Assembly (NCBI GenBank): GCA_964596165.1
Contig: CAZQTW010000006.1
Coordinates: forward strand, 62,001 to 126,000
Direction: 5' to 3'
Origin: CAYUQT01 sp964596165
GTDB lineage: Bacteria > Planctomycetota > Phycisphaerae > UBA1845 > JAFGLZ01
Length of the DNA stretch: 64,000 bases
Part shown: piece by piece, positions 44,462 through 53,800 of the stretch
How positions within the stretch are numbered: position 1 is the stretch's first letter
Layout: each line of letters opens with the position of its first letter
Program-made: the position numbers and the translations under genes
Notes under the pieces: generated by a model
Databases searched by the model: none
Told to the model about the DNA's origin: nothing
What the model saw: the letters and a program-made list of their open reading frames with translations, nothing else

Positions 44462-45895
44462 ATGAAGCGACGACGCCTCTTCTTGGCCAATCTCGGACGC
44501 CGAACCCACGAGTACTTCCTGACGACTCCACCGATGGGCATCCTCTACCTGGCCGGTTACCTCCGCAGCAAGCTCGATTGGGACATCAAACTCGTCGACC
44601 AGCGGGCCCAGAATTGCACCGTGGAGCAACTGGCCCGCCAGGCCGTCGACTTCGAGGCCGACGTCGTCGGATTCGGGTCCATCACCACCAACGCTTACAT
44701 GCTCAAGGACCTGACCCGCCTGGTCCGCCAAGCCCGGCCCGAGGCGTTCATCGCCATCGGTGGACCGCACGTGTCGGCATTCCGCGAGGAAGCCATGGAC
44801 GGCACGGTCGCCGACGTCGCCGTCCCCGGAGAAGGCGAACTCGCTTTCGAACAAGCAATCCGGGCCCGCTTCGACGGCGGGGACCTCAGTCGAATTCCCG
44901 GACTCATCTGGCGGAACCGCGAGGGACACGTCGTCACGAACCCCGGGCAGACGCCCCTCATCGACGATCTCGACACGTTGCCCTTCCCCGCCTATGACCT
45001 CATCGACGTAAGGGAGTACTGGCGCTTGCAATCGCTCGCGCCGATCGGCCGGCGGAGATACGTCTCCCTCGTCAGCAGCCGAGGCTGCCCGTACCAATGC
45101 ATGTGGTGTCACGAGGTCTTCGGCAAACGATACCGAACCCATTCGCCGGAACGTATCGTCGCGGAGGTCGAAGCATACCTCCGAACATGGGGTCCGAACG
45201 AAATCGAGTTCCTCGACGATTGCTTCAATCTTAAGCCCGAACGCGTCTTGGCCTTCTGCGACCTGGCCCAGAAGAAGGGCCTTCGCTTCAAAATCGGGTT
45301 CCCCAACGCCCTGCGGACGGACATCCTCACGCAAGAAGTAATCGATGCGCTGACCGATACCGGAATGTACTACTCCGCATTCGCCCTAGAGACCGCCTCA
45401 CCTCGGCTTCAACAGTACACGGGCAAACGCCTCAACATCCCGCGATTCCTCTCCGGCGTCGAAATGGCGGTGAAAAAAGGCGTCTTCTCGAACGGGCTGG
45501 CCATGCTGGGTTTCCCCACCGAAACGGAAACCGAACTCCAACAAACGATCGACACGATGACCGACTCGAAGCTCCATGTGGCTTCGTTCTTCACGGTTAC
45601 CCCATTCCCCAAAACCCGACTCTATGATGAGGTGATGGCCAAGCACCCCGAGAAACTGAGGGGCCTGTCCTACAACGACACGAGCTACGCCGCCGTTCGG
45701 GTCAACTGCTCCGACCTGCCCGACGACGTGCTGTTTGCCTACCAACGAAAGGCGAATCTGAAGTTCTTCCTGCGACCCTCCAGAATGTACCGCATCCTTC
45801 GCGATTTCCCCCAGCGGCGCTACCTGCCGACCTATCTGCCCAACTATCTGATGCGGGTAACCAAGGGGCTGTTCGACAAGAACGAGCAGCACTGA
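44462..45895 (+). CDS. B12-binding-domain radical SAM protein
   Basis: The 477-residue protein has an N-terminal cobalamin-binding domain (PPMGILYLAGYLRSKL, then VVGFGSITTN and FIAIGGPHVSAF). The radical SAM core has the cluster motif SSRGCPYQCMWCHEVFG (CxxxCxxC), and FLDDCFNLKPERV with GLAMLGFPTETETEL follows. Family members use S-adenosylmethionine with methylcobalamin to modify lipids, antibiotics or bacteriochlorophyll; the substrate here is unknown. The ATG at 44462 follows GAAGGTGA by nine bases and restores the family-like start. It is a single-gene transcript ending at a strong hairpin at 45961-46000. Confidence 0.9.
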   Translation: MKRRRLFLANLGRRTHEYFLTTPPMGILYLAGYLRSKLDWDIKLVDQRAQNCTVEQLARQAVDFEADVVGFGSITTNAYMLKDLTRLVRQARPEAFIAIGGPHVSAFREEAMDGTVADVAVPGEGELAFEQAIRARFDGGDLSRIPGLIWRNREGHVVTNPGQTPLIDDLDTLPFPAYDLIDVREYWRLQSLAPIGRRRYVSLVSSRGCPYQCMWCHEVFGKRYRTHSPERIVAEVEAYLRTWGPNEIEFLDDCFNLKPERVLAFCDLAQKKGLRFKIGFPNALRTDILTQEVIDALTDTGMYYSAFALETASPRLQQYTGKRLNIPRFLSGVEMAVKKGVFSNGLAMLGFPTETETELQQTIDTMTDSKLHVASFFTVTPFPKTRLYDEVMAKHPEKLRGLSYNDTSYAAVRVNCSDLPDDVLFAYQRKANLKFFLRPSRMYRILRDFPQRRYLPTYLPNYLMRVTKGLFDKNEQH

Positions 45896-45960
45896 TCGCC
45901 GCCGTCCGACATCGCGATCGCAAGGCCTCGCGCCAAGGTTCGCGCCGTAAGGACAACAAG

Positions 45961-46000
45961 CGGACCCTCCGTGAGAACCATCGCTCTCACGGAGGGTCCG
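45961..46000. terminator. Perfect 16-bp hairpin between convergent genes
   Basis: 45961-45976 (CGGACCCTCCGTGAGA) and 45985-46000 (TCTCACGGAGGGTCCG) are perfect inverted copies with an eight-base loop. The hairpin lies between the stops of the convergent radical SAM and ferritin-like genes, so it can end transcripts from both sides. There is no T-run on either strand, so it may act as an RNA 3'-end stabiliser or with Rho instead of as a classical intrinsic terminator. Confidence 0.6.
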
Positions 46001-46039
46001 TATCACGCGGACAAGTCCGAGTTGTGGAAAGATCGGGAC

Positions 46040-46471
46040 CTAGATCTCTTCAAGAAGCGTGGTGAACGTGTCGTGGTGCTCCTCCTCGTCGGAGAGGATC
46101 TCCTGGAAGAGCTTCCACGTCACCTCGTCATTCTCGGCCTGGGCGACCTTCATGATTTCCTTGTAAAGCGTGATGGCCCCCTCTTCGTCCTTCGCGTCGC
46201 GCTCGATCATCTCCTTGAGCGTCTCGCCGACAAAGATCGGCTCCGGCTTCGTCGTGGGAATGCCGCCCAAGTAGTTCAACCGCTCGGCAATCGACTCCGC
46301 ATGCTTCATCTCATCAATGGCGATGCTCTTCAGCTCATCCTTCACGGCAAAACCCTTCACGCCGCTCCAGAGAACGTGCTGCCACATGTACTGGACAACG
46401 ACTTGAAGCTCCCGCGCAATCGCCTTGTTCAGCAGATCCAACAGCTTCGCCGATGCCTTCTGCATTGCCAT
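46040..46471 (-). CDS. Bacterioferritin/ferritin-like diiron protein
   Basis: This 143-residue four-helix protein has metal-ligand patterns of the bacterioferritin/ferritin-like group. A Glu in IARELQVVVQYMW is followed by ExxH in IDEMKHAESIAERL, a Glu in DAKDEEGAITLYKEI and ExxH in SDEEEHHDTF. This fits a dinuclear iron centre for iron storage or peroxide removal. The start ATG at 46471 is preceded by GAGGAG, and longer upstream frames are not needed. No bacterioferritin-associated ferredoxin gene is nearby, and I see no clear heme-binding methionine. Confidence 0.85.
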   Translation of the reverse strand: MAMQKASAKLLDLLNKAIARELQVVVQYMWQHVLWSGVKGFAVKDELKSIAIDEMKHAESIAERLNYLGGIPTTKPEPIFVGETLKEMIERDAKDEEGAITLYKEIMKVAQAENDEVTWKLFQEILSDEEEHHDTFTTLLEEI

Positions 46472-46568
46472 GGTGATGGTCTCCTCATTCAGATTGCCCT
46501 GGGCCCGCAAGCGCGGCACTCTACCACGTCAAATGTCGATGTCAACACCCCATCGACGTTCAAACCCC

Positions 46569-47984
46569 CTATCGCGTGCCCGCTTCAATGCGGTCTATCT
46601 GGCGAACGATCGACCCGCCGATGGCCTCGTTCAGTCCCGGCGCAAAGGGGGCGGGGTTCCCAACCCGATACAACGCGGAATCCCGCACCTCGTACCCCCC
46701 TTCCTTGAGGATCTCATCCACCGGCAGATAGCTGAACACCTGTTGCGAGTACCCCCAGACAACCACGGACCTCGACCCAAACCACGTGCGAATGAGTCTC
46801 GCCCATTCGGCCACCGGCTCCCCCGCCAGATACGCCACCCACTGATCGGCGGACAGCCGAATCACCCCCACGGGCTCGTAATCGCCCTTCACAAAGGGAC
46901 CGCCCTTGTCGTACTCATCGAGCCAGTACCGAGCCGCATTCAGCGTGTAGTCCTTCGCCGTCCGGGCCATATCCTCATAGAACGACCGCGGCGGCGGGGT
47001 GCCGCGTTTGAGAAAGACAACGTCCATCGTGGCGGCAAGTCGAAGCACACTCGGCTTGCTTTCCCGATCCAGCGCGTTCATGACGGCGGTGGCCAACTCC
47101 GTGCCGGCGGCTTGCAAGTCGTCCGGTTTGGACGGCCGAAACTTCCTCGTGTTCAGATCGGCCAGACAACGCGGACGGACGTTGCCCGCGGCCCCTTGCA
47201 GGAACTGCACGTGGACCGCTTGGCCCAGTCGCGACCGGAGCTCCCGTCGGGTAACCCCCGGGTATTCGGCCGAAATCTTCGACAACGCGTATCCGTACAC
47301 GATCACAGGATGACACGCGTAGGAAAAGAGGACCGCCCGTGTCTTGCCTTCCGGCGAGGCCAATCGCATCACCCACACCCCCGGTTCGTAAGGCCCCTCG
47401 GGATTCGGTGCCATGACCGTCCGGCCGTCCGCCTGACGGCCCCGACGGTTGATCCCCACGTCGCAAGTCCCGTGATGGAAATAGACCGCCACCGGCTTGA
47501 GCTGCCCCGCCGCGGCCGTGACCATCTCGATGACCTTCCCTTTGAGCCGGTTCATGTACGCTCGCTCAACCTCGGTGGCCTCGCCGCAACCGGCCATGAT
47601 CTCGCGATACATCATCGGACCGCTGTGCGTGTGCGAGCAATTGAGAATGACGTACTCCGGCCGGATGTCGAGCGCGCCCGCAATCTCCTCCCGCATCTGT
47701 TCGCCGAGCCAATGAGGAAGACCCGCCAAATCAAATGATACGATGACGAGCGTGACATTCCCGGCGTCCCGGAGCACGGTAACGCCCGCCCGGAGCGGAT
47801 CGAGAACACCGTCGGACTTCGTCTCCTTGCAGCCTCGCCCGCCCAGATGAATCCCGACAGGCGGCGTAATGTCGATTTCCGCAAAACCCGCCAGTCCGCA
47901 CGGCGAAGCCGCCGCAACGCTATCCGTCCAACACGCCCAGACCATCACCGTCATAACGTTCAACACCCCAAACACCGACCTCAT
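46569..47984 (-). CDS. Secreted neutral/alkaline ceramidase-like protein
   Basis: The 471-residue product has a signal peptide (VFGVLNVMTVMVWACW...AAAS). The N-terminal domain matches neutral ceramidases: AEIDITPPVGIHLGGRG, VSFDLAG and ILNCSHTHSGPMM, which includes the His ligands of the zinc site. Family members cleave ceramides; in planctomycetes many copies are annotated but not tested, and some probably act on other amides. It lacks the long C-terminal immunoglobulin-like domain of Pseudomonas ceramidase (about 670 residues). The ATG at 47984 follows GGAGGTG. A TTGACA-17-TATCAA promoter lies upstream and faces away from the hydrolase gene. Confidence 0.85.
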   Translation of the reverse strand: MRSVFGVLNVMTVMVWACWTDSVAAASPCGLAGFAEIDITPPVGIHLGGRGCKETKSDGVLDPLRAGVTVLRDAGNVTLVIVSFDLAGLPHWLGEQMREEIAGALDIRPEYVILNCSHTHSGPMMYREIMAGCGEATEVERAYMNRLKGKVIEMVTAAAGQLKPVAVYFHHGTCDVGINRRGRQADGRTVMAPNPEGPYEPGVWVMRLASPEGKTRAVLFSYACHPVIVYGYALSKISAEYPGVTRRELRSRLGQAVHVQFLQGAAGNVRPRCLADLNTRKFRPSKPDDLQAAGTELATAVMNALDRESKPSVLRLAATMDVVFLKRGTPPPRSFYEDMARTAKDYTLNAARYWLDEYDKGGPFVKGDYEPVGVIRLSADQWVAYLAGEPVAEWARLIRTWFGSRSVVVWGYSQQVFSYLPVDEILKEGGYEVRDSALYRVGNPAPFAPGLNEAIGGSIVRQIDRIEAGTR

Positions 47985-48037
47985 TGGCGTACACCTCCGA
48001 ACCGACTCCACTCCTGGCTGCCTTTCCCGTGAACCCG

Positions 48038-48066
48038 TTGATACAACGCAGCGCACCGCCTGTCAA
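48038..48066 (-). promoter_or_regulatory. Promoter for the ceramidase-like gene
   Basis: TTGACA (48061-48066, minus strand) and TATCAA (48038-48043) are spaced by 17 bases, about 55 bases upstream of the ATG at 47984. Confidence 0.55.
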
Positions 48067-48083
48067 AACCATTGACCAGGCCC

Positions 48084-48112
48084 TTGGCGCACGGGAGGGC
48101 CACGCGTATAGT
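48084..48112 (+). promoter_or_regulatory. Promoter for the alpha/beta hydrolase gene
   Basis: TTGGCG (48084-48089) and TATAGT (48107-48112) are separated by 17 bases, about 65 bases before the ATG at 48179. It is back-to-back with the promoter of the ceramidase-like gene, only 17 bases apart. Confidence 0.45.
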
Positions 48113-48178
48113 ATTCGCCTAAGCGGCAATGCGGTGCGGTTAGAGGGTGGCGGCTGCCTCAATTGGGGGGCGGTCGCG

Positions 48179-49441
48179 ATGTACATGCCTAGACCGAGTG
48201 GCCTTGCCTTGTGTGGGCGCGGCCGGAGGCAAGTCCTTTACGAGGCACGTTTTGTGTTGACTTCTGCATCGGATTTGGGCTCCTGGCTTTTGTCCGCAGT
48301 TGCGGTCTATCCCACAAACGCTTGGATCGTGTGGGATCTGATTGCCCGAAACTGGGCCCTGTCGGCCATCTGCCTCACATTCCTCATTCTTGGGATAACA
48401 CCGCTCCTAATCGTTAGAAAATATGTCAACCTTTCCCTCAACATCATGAAAGAAACCCCACCGCCCCTGTCGATGGGACCACGTGACTTTGTTCCGCTCA
48501 CCGGCGGTGAGGAAGTCGAGTTCCGGTCGTTCGACGGGCTGACACTCCGCGGTGTCTTTCACAGCGGCAACTCTGATCTACCGGCACGCGGAATGATTAT
48601 CTTCGCCCACGAGTACGCCAGCGACAAGGATAGTTGTGCCCGGTATTGCAGGCCATTGCTCGAAGCCGGCTACGACATCTTCAGCTTCGACTTCCGCGGG
48701 CATGGAGACAGCAGCCCCGAACCGGGCTACACCCCCCGCCAATGGGCGAGCGACCGCGAAGTCAGCGACATGGTCGGCGCCATCGCCTTCGTCGAGGATT
48801 GGCTCGAGGCCCATCACCGGCCGGTTGAACTGGGTCTGTTCGGCATCAGTCGCGGCGCGGGGGCGGCCATCCTGGCGGCGCAGAACAATCCGCGCGTCAA
48901 GGCCATCGTCGTGGACGGCGCCTTCAGCACCGACTCCACGATCGAGTACCTGATGCGACGATGGGCCTACATCTTCGCCAAGGTCCGCTTCGTGTACGAA
49001 AACCATCCGCCGGCCTTCTGGCGATTCCTCCGCTGGGCCATGATTCAACAGGCCCAACGGGAGCTGGGCGTCGAGTTCCCCTCCGTACGCAAGGCCCTGA
49101 TGCGGATGCAACCCCGCCCCATGTTCTTCATCCACGGACAGAAGGACACCTACATCCCCGTCGAACAGACGGAAGCACTCTACGCGCTCGCCTCACAGCC
49201 GAAGTACCGATGGATTGTCCCAGGGGCCAAGCATAATCAGCCCGTGATCGTTCAGCCCGAGCAGTACGCGGCCCGAACCGTCGCCTTCTTCGACCGGTAC
49301 CTCGCCGGAATCGAACCGGGACATACCTTCTTCACGGACGGCATCATCTCCGAACTCAGCCGGCCGCTGGCCGAACCCGAAGTCGCCGCCGCCGGAGAAC
49401 GCCTCCGCGGCCAAGCCGTCGGAGCCGGCGCACGACGATAG
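48179..49441 (+). CDS. Membrane-anchored alpha/beta hydrolase
   Basis: The 420-residue protein has one hydrophobic helix near residues 43-60 (LSAICLTFLILGITPLLIV), then an alpha/beta-hydrolase domain. It contains IFAHEYASDKDS (oxyanion region), FDFRGHGDS, the nucleophile elbow GISRGAG with Ser, HGQKDTYIP with the acid Asp, and AKHNQPV with the catalytic His. A full Ser-Asp-His triad is therefore visible. It may act on lipid esters, possibly related to the ceramidase-like enzyme encoded divergently, but no substrate can be read. A GGGGGGCGG stretch precedes the ATG at 48179; the ATG at 48185 is an alternative. Confidence 0.82.
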   Translation: MYMPRPSGLALCGRGRRQVLYEARFVLTSASDLGSWLLSAVAVYPTNAWIVWDLIARNWALSAICLTFLILGITPLLIVRKYVNLSLNIMKETPPPLSMGPRDFVPLTGGEEVEFRSFDGLTLRGVFHSGNSDLPARGMIIFAHEYASDKDSCARYCRPLLEAGYDIFSFDFRGHGDSSPEPGYTPRQWASDREVSDMVGAIAFVEDWLEAHHRPVELGLFGISRGAGAAILAAQNNPRVKAIVVDGAFSTDSTIEYLMRRWAYIFAKVRFVYENHPPAFWRFLRWAMIQQAQRELGVEFPSVRKALMRMQPRPMFFIHGQKDTYIPVEQTEALYALASQPKYRWIVPGAKHNQPVIVQPEQYAARTVAFFDRYLAGIEPGHTFFTDGIISELSRPLAEPEVAAAGERLRGQAVGAGARR

Positions 49442-49522
49442 GCAGGTTCTCAGATTCAGAGCTCGGATGGTAACGAGAACGGACCAGCCTCACTGTTCCG
49501 GGTGTGATCGCGCAGCCGTGCC

Positions 49523-49665
49523 CTACACGTCGATGCTTGATACCTCTCGGAAAGCGATCACGCGGCAACCTCGAAACTCAAATGACTCCCGACCGCCGTA
49601 GACCACACACCTATTCAAGTTCATCCCGGCGGCGAGACCGGAGTAATAATCCAACGGTGCTACCC
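49523..49665 (-). pseudogene. Remnant of DUF4143-type ATPase C-terminus
   Basis: The minus frame reads APLDYYSGLAAGM, then CVVYGGRES and CRVIAFREVSS before a stop at 49523. This resembles the end of AAA ATPases with DUF4143 domains, where '...F(L)VYGG(E/D)' is followed by a 'v.PWREL'-type strand. The upstream ATPase core is absent; the DNA before it only gives low-similarity sequence. It lies in the 266-base gap between the hydrolase and the thiazole synthase genes. It is a weak, short assignment and may be chance. Confidence 0.35.
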
Positions 49666-49707
49666 GTCGTGTGCAATCCGAGTGCGGCGCCGAGCACCCC
49701 CGATCGG

Positions 49708-50556
49708 CTAGGCTCCGACGGTCACGGGCGCCAACCCTTGCCGACACCGCTCAGGCTGCGCCGGTTCCCCTAGAAGCTGACGGATCAGGCGAGCGCCGCG
49801 ACGACCCGACAACAGCATCGAACCGAACGTGGGCCCCATGCGCGGCAACTTGAAAACGGACGCCACGGCCATGCCGATCACGACCAAGCCCGGAAAGACT
49901 TGCCCGCTTCGGTCAACGACGGCCTCCTCGGAACTGACCACATCCATCGGGCCACAGCCGGGAAGCTCTATCAGGCCGCGATTGGCCAGGGCGTGGACGA
50001 CGTGAGCCTCGTGACCGGTGGCGTCTACGACCAGGCGCGTTTCCAGCGCCACGGGATCGACGCACGTGATGGCACGCGGCAGGTGCCGAACAGGCGTCCA
50101 GTTGACCACCACCCCTTCCACGCGACCGCTGCCGCGCAACACCACGTCTTCAACGACGGTCATGTTGAGAAACCGGACACCCGCGTCGCAAGCGCCGGCA
50201 ATCAGCTTGGAGCACGCGTGGGGACCATCCGCCACCCACAGGCCATCCTGACCTGATCTTCGGATCGGAACACCCAGTTCCGCCAGCAGATCCTGGGCCG
50301 GCTCGCGAATCGTGACGGGATTCATCAGATACCCCCCGATCCAGAATCCGCCTCCCAGGTAGTTGTTCCCCTCGATCACCACGACACGCAGACCGTCGCT
50401 CGCCAGGTCGCGGGCACAGGCCAGACCACTGGGGCCCGCACCGGCGACAATGACGTCGCTCATCAGGCACTGCTCGAAAGTCGCCGTCCAGTCACGAACA
50501 ATAGCGCGCGTGACATCCTGCTCGCGGGCCGCAGTCGTGAATACCGTGTTCGCCAT
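49708..50556 (-). CDS. thi4: THI4-type thiazole synthase with active-site cysteine
   Basis: The 282-residue protein has the FAD/NAD-binding GxGxSG-like motif (SDVIVAGAGPSGLACA), GGGFWIGGYLMNPV, GVVVNWTPV, DATGHEAHVV and LPRMGPTFGSMLLSG, all matching THI4/Thi4. The enzyme builds the adenylated thiazole moiety of thiamin from NAD and glycine. In yeast THI4 the sulfur comes from a Cys directly before the 'MDP' motif, and many prokaryotic homologues have His there. This protein has TCVDP, so Cys is present. It is preceded by a TPP riboswitch, which fits thiamin-controlled expression. GAGGAG lies seven bases upstream of the ATG. Otherwise the length is normal for prokaryotic Thi4. Confidence 0.9.
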   Translation of the reverse strand: MANTVFTTAAREQDVTRAIVRDWTATFEQCLMSDVIVAGAGPSGLACARDLASDGLRVVVIEGNNYLGGGFWIGGYLMNPVTIREPAQDLLAELGVPIRRSGQDGLWVADGPHACSKLIAGACDAGVRFLNMTVVEDVVLRGSGRVEGVVVNWTPVRHLPRAITCVDPVALETRLVVDATGHEAHVVHALANRGLIELPGCGPMDVVSSEEAVVDRSGQVFPGLVVIGMAVASVFKLPRMGPTFGSMLLSGRRGARLIRQLLGEPAQPERCRQGLAPVTVGA

Positions 50557-50660
50557 TGCAGATCTCCTCTATAGCCGCAAGAAAACGGCCAAAGCGATCC
50601 GGCTCAAACAACGACGAACGGATTGGCTTGAAAGGTGCGGGTGTGACGACTGACAGGATC

Positions 50661-50750
50661 ATCATGCCCATCCCTACGCCGGTATGATCCGGATCAGGTT
50701 CCAAGGGTCTAATCTCAGGTCGAACCACTCGACCACCCCTTGGGCATGAC
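50661..50750 (-). promoter_or_regulatory. TPP (thi-box) riboswitch
   Basis: On the minus strand the leader has the conserved thi-box elements: CTGAGA, ACCC, then ACCTGATCCGGATCATACC and GCGTAGGGA. Outer arms TCATGCCCA and TGGGCATGA form a perfect nine-base-pair P1 stem. A TACAAT box (50754-50759) just upstream would start transcription at the 5' side of P1. It lies about 105 bases before the thi4 ATG. Binding of thiamin pyrophosphate should repress thi4, probably by masking the ribosome site, since no obvious T-run terminator follows. Confidence 0.92.
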
Positions 50751-50883
50751 GGCATTGTAACCGAATTCAAACGCCGCCGCCATCCCCGGATTCCGTCACA
50801 CCGGCTGACACCTGGGAGATCCCAAGCGTCGAAGCATCGAACCCGGCCCTTCATGGAATTACACGTCCCGGGATTGGGCTCCC

Positions 50884-53800
50884 CTACTGCGGTTGCGTGG
50901 CCGGAGTCGCCGGTGCGCCGGTGGAGGTCGGCGCATCGTGCGACTGCTCATCGACAATGAGAACCCAGCCCTTGCCCGGCGAGACGGGAATCGCATCCGC
51001 GGTCTTGAAGAGCATCGCGCCCTGGAAATCCTTCACCTGCGGGGCAAAGAAATGGGCCTTCCGCTCATCGAGCCCCAGCGCCTTCCAGTCGATTTGCAGC
51101 TTCACATGAGCGACCGCCGGGGCCCAACTGGCCACCGAAATCAGCGTCTTGCCGTTCTTCACGTAGGCGGTCGCCAAGACGTCCTTCTGATCGGTCCGGA
51201 CGGGGCAATTGGGCTCCCAGTAGCCGATCATCCTGGCGTCGCTGATGCCGAACGCGTCCCACACCTTCCACATCGGCCGTGGATCAGCCTCGCCGTTCCA
51301 CGGCAACCGGGCAGTCATCCCGTAGAGCATCCCGCGCCAGCGGTTGCCGCCGTTCTGGAGCATCTCGCCCATGAGCCCAAAGGGAATGCCCGATATCTCG
51401 ACGAGCCAGTAGTCGGGCGGATCGTCGTAGTTGAAGCTCTCGCCGAACCAGAGACGATCGATAAACGGAAAGTACTCCATGTACTGAATCGCCGGGTTGA
51501 ACGAGAAGCCGGTGTTCGAGTGCAGATCGATCATGCAGCCCGGACGGTTCCGCTCCATCACCTTGCGCATCCGCTTGATGATCGTGCGATCGTAGCTCAC
51601 ATCGTCAAGGTAGAGACCGTCGATCCGGATGTTCTTGACGAGCCAGCCAAGGCCTTCGACGTAGTAGTTGTACCATCGCGACGCCCCGCTTGTGACGACC
51701 GACGCGCAGACCGAGCCGTCGGGAAACGGCGAATACCACGACGGCGTGTAGCCCGTCACCAGATGCTCGCGGAGCCAGGGAAATCCGCCCCCGCCGCCCG
51801 GCGCCAACACCTCGTTGCCCAGGCTCCGAAGGGCCCACAGCTCGGTGACGTGATTCGTCAGCTCGCGAACCGTGTAGTAGATCTTCAGCTTCATGTTCTT
51901 CTCGTGCGCCGCCTTCACATAGGCCGACAGCTTCTCGTTCGCGATGAACGGATAGTTGATGAACGGATTCAGCTCGTTCGCGTGATGGATATTGATCACA
52001 TTGGCACCGGTGGTGGCAATCTGATCGATCGGCTGGTAATCGTGGAAGTACCGCGTCTTGAAATGAGCGGCCGGGTCGAGCGTCTTGACCGGCGTGACCA
52101 GCAGGGCGAACTCGAACGTCATCTCCTGCCCCTTGGCAAGATCGCGCCGGCCGCTGAAGGCCTTGGCCAGAACCTGCCCGTCGCCGACCTCCGTGATGGT
52201 GCAGCCTCCCTTGCCGCCGTTGTGCCAGGTCGTCGGCGGTTGAAGCTGCCCGATGTGCCAGTAGAGGTTCACCATCGGTCCGCAGTAACTGGCGCCCTGC
52301 AGTTCGCAGTTCAGCCCGGCATGGACGTCGCCGAGCCAGAAGCCGTCGTAGTAGTTCTGACCGCCCCACTTCCACGTCCATTCCTTCGGCCGGAAACCTC
52401 CCTTGCGACCGATGCCCAGCATGTAGGCGGCCACGTCCCGGCGATAAGGGATCTCCAGACGGATGTCGTCCACCGGCATGGCCTCGTTCGCCTTGATCAC
52501 CATGTTGAAGCCCAGGTGGCCGTCGAATTCCATCTGAGCAGTGCAACGCAGCGTCAGCTTGGCGTCGGGCCCCTGCGCCTCCCACGCCACCGTCCCCGGC
52601 GTCTTCTTGACGATTCGAAAGGTGCCCCCCGCCAGGGCAATCGGCCCGTCGGCCGTCTGCACGACGAACCGCATCGGCTCGGCCAGGATCTCACGTCCAC
52701 CACTCCGGATACTATCGGGCAGACCATTCGTGCCGAACCGCACCTGCCGGCCCAGGCAGCCGATCGTTCGGTCCTCGACGGTCAGCGGCGTGTAGGGCGC
52801 AACGACCTCGTCGTCCATGCCGATCGTCGAATCCAGCCAGCGGAGCCGCGAGTGTCGCCACGGCTCGTTGTCGCCACGGTCTTCCCGAATCGCCGACAGA
52901 ACGGAAAGCGTCAACCGGACGACGGTGGGAGGGGCATTCTTCGGCCGGATCGTCACGGTGCCGGCGTAGTCGCCCGGCGCGGCGTCTCTCGGAATGTCAA
53001 CGCCGAACCACAGCGCCTGGACCTTGCCCTTCTGCACGGCCACGTCCTTGTGGAACCGGCGGCCATCCCAGTCCACGCCGTCGAGATTGAAGCATCGCAA
53101 TGCCGCGGCTGGAATCGTCGCGCCGGCCGCCGAACGCAGTCCGCCGAACTCGGCCCCGCTCAGCTCGATCGCCTGCGTGTGAGCGTAGACGCCGACCTGG
53201 AAGGCGTAATACTCGTTCCGCTCCGCCTGGCCCTTGAACTCGCTCGACGGACCGGCCTCGATCCACCGAAGCGGCAAATCGTCGGTCATCCGTATGGGGT
53301 GCTTGCGATCCTCGGGGAAAAGGAGATACGGACGACCCGCGTGCTTGGCCAACAAGGCCTTGGTCTCGGCTGCCGTGGCAACGACCTCCATCGGATCGAA
53401 TCGCTCGAACTCCGCCCGTGCCTCAAACGCCGCCACCCTGGCCTGCGGTAGTGTTCTCCACTTGCCTTGCGCCAGGTGGTCCGGCGTCAGTCCCTGTTGC
53501 GCGACCCACGTCGGATCGGCCGTGTCGGCCGGCGGAAAGTAGGTGAAGCGGTAGTTGCCGTAGGCCGGGTCGGGCTGGTAGGGCAAATAGTAGACGAAAT
53601 AGTCGCCGGGTGCGGTGAGGGGCGCGAAGACCAGATCGCCGAACTCCCGGTTGATATTCACGCGAACAACATTCTTCACCTGTTGGCCGGTGGCCGCGTC
53701 GATGACGATGATGTGTTTCTTGTCGGCATCGTGGTCCCGTCGTCGCCAGGGTATGTGTACCCACACGGCATCGGCCTTTTGCTCGACGCGAACGCGGGCC

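Noticed and set aside
50893..53451. Plus-strand open frame of 852 codons
   Set aside because: Antisense to the GH123-like gene; composition is typical of high-GC shadow frames, with no recognisable motif.
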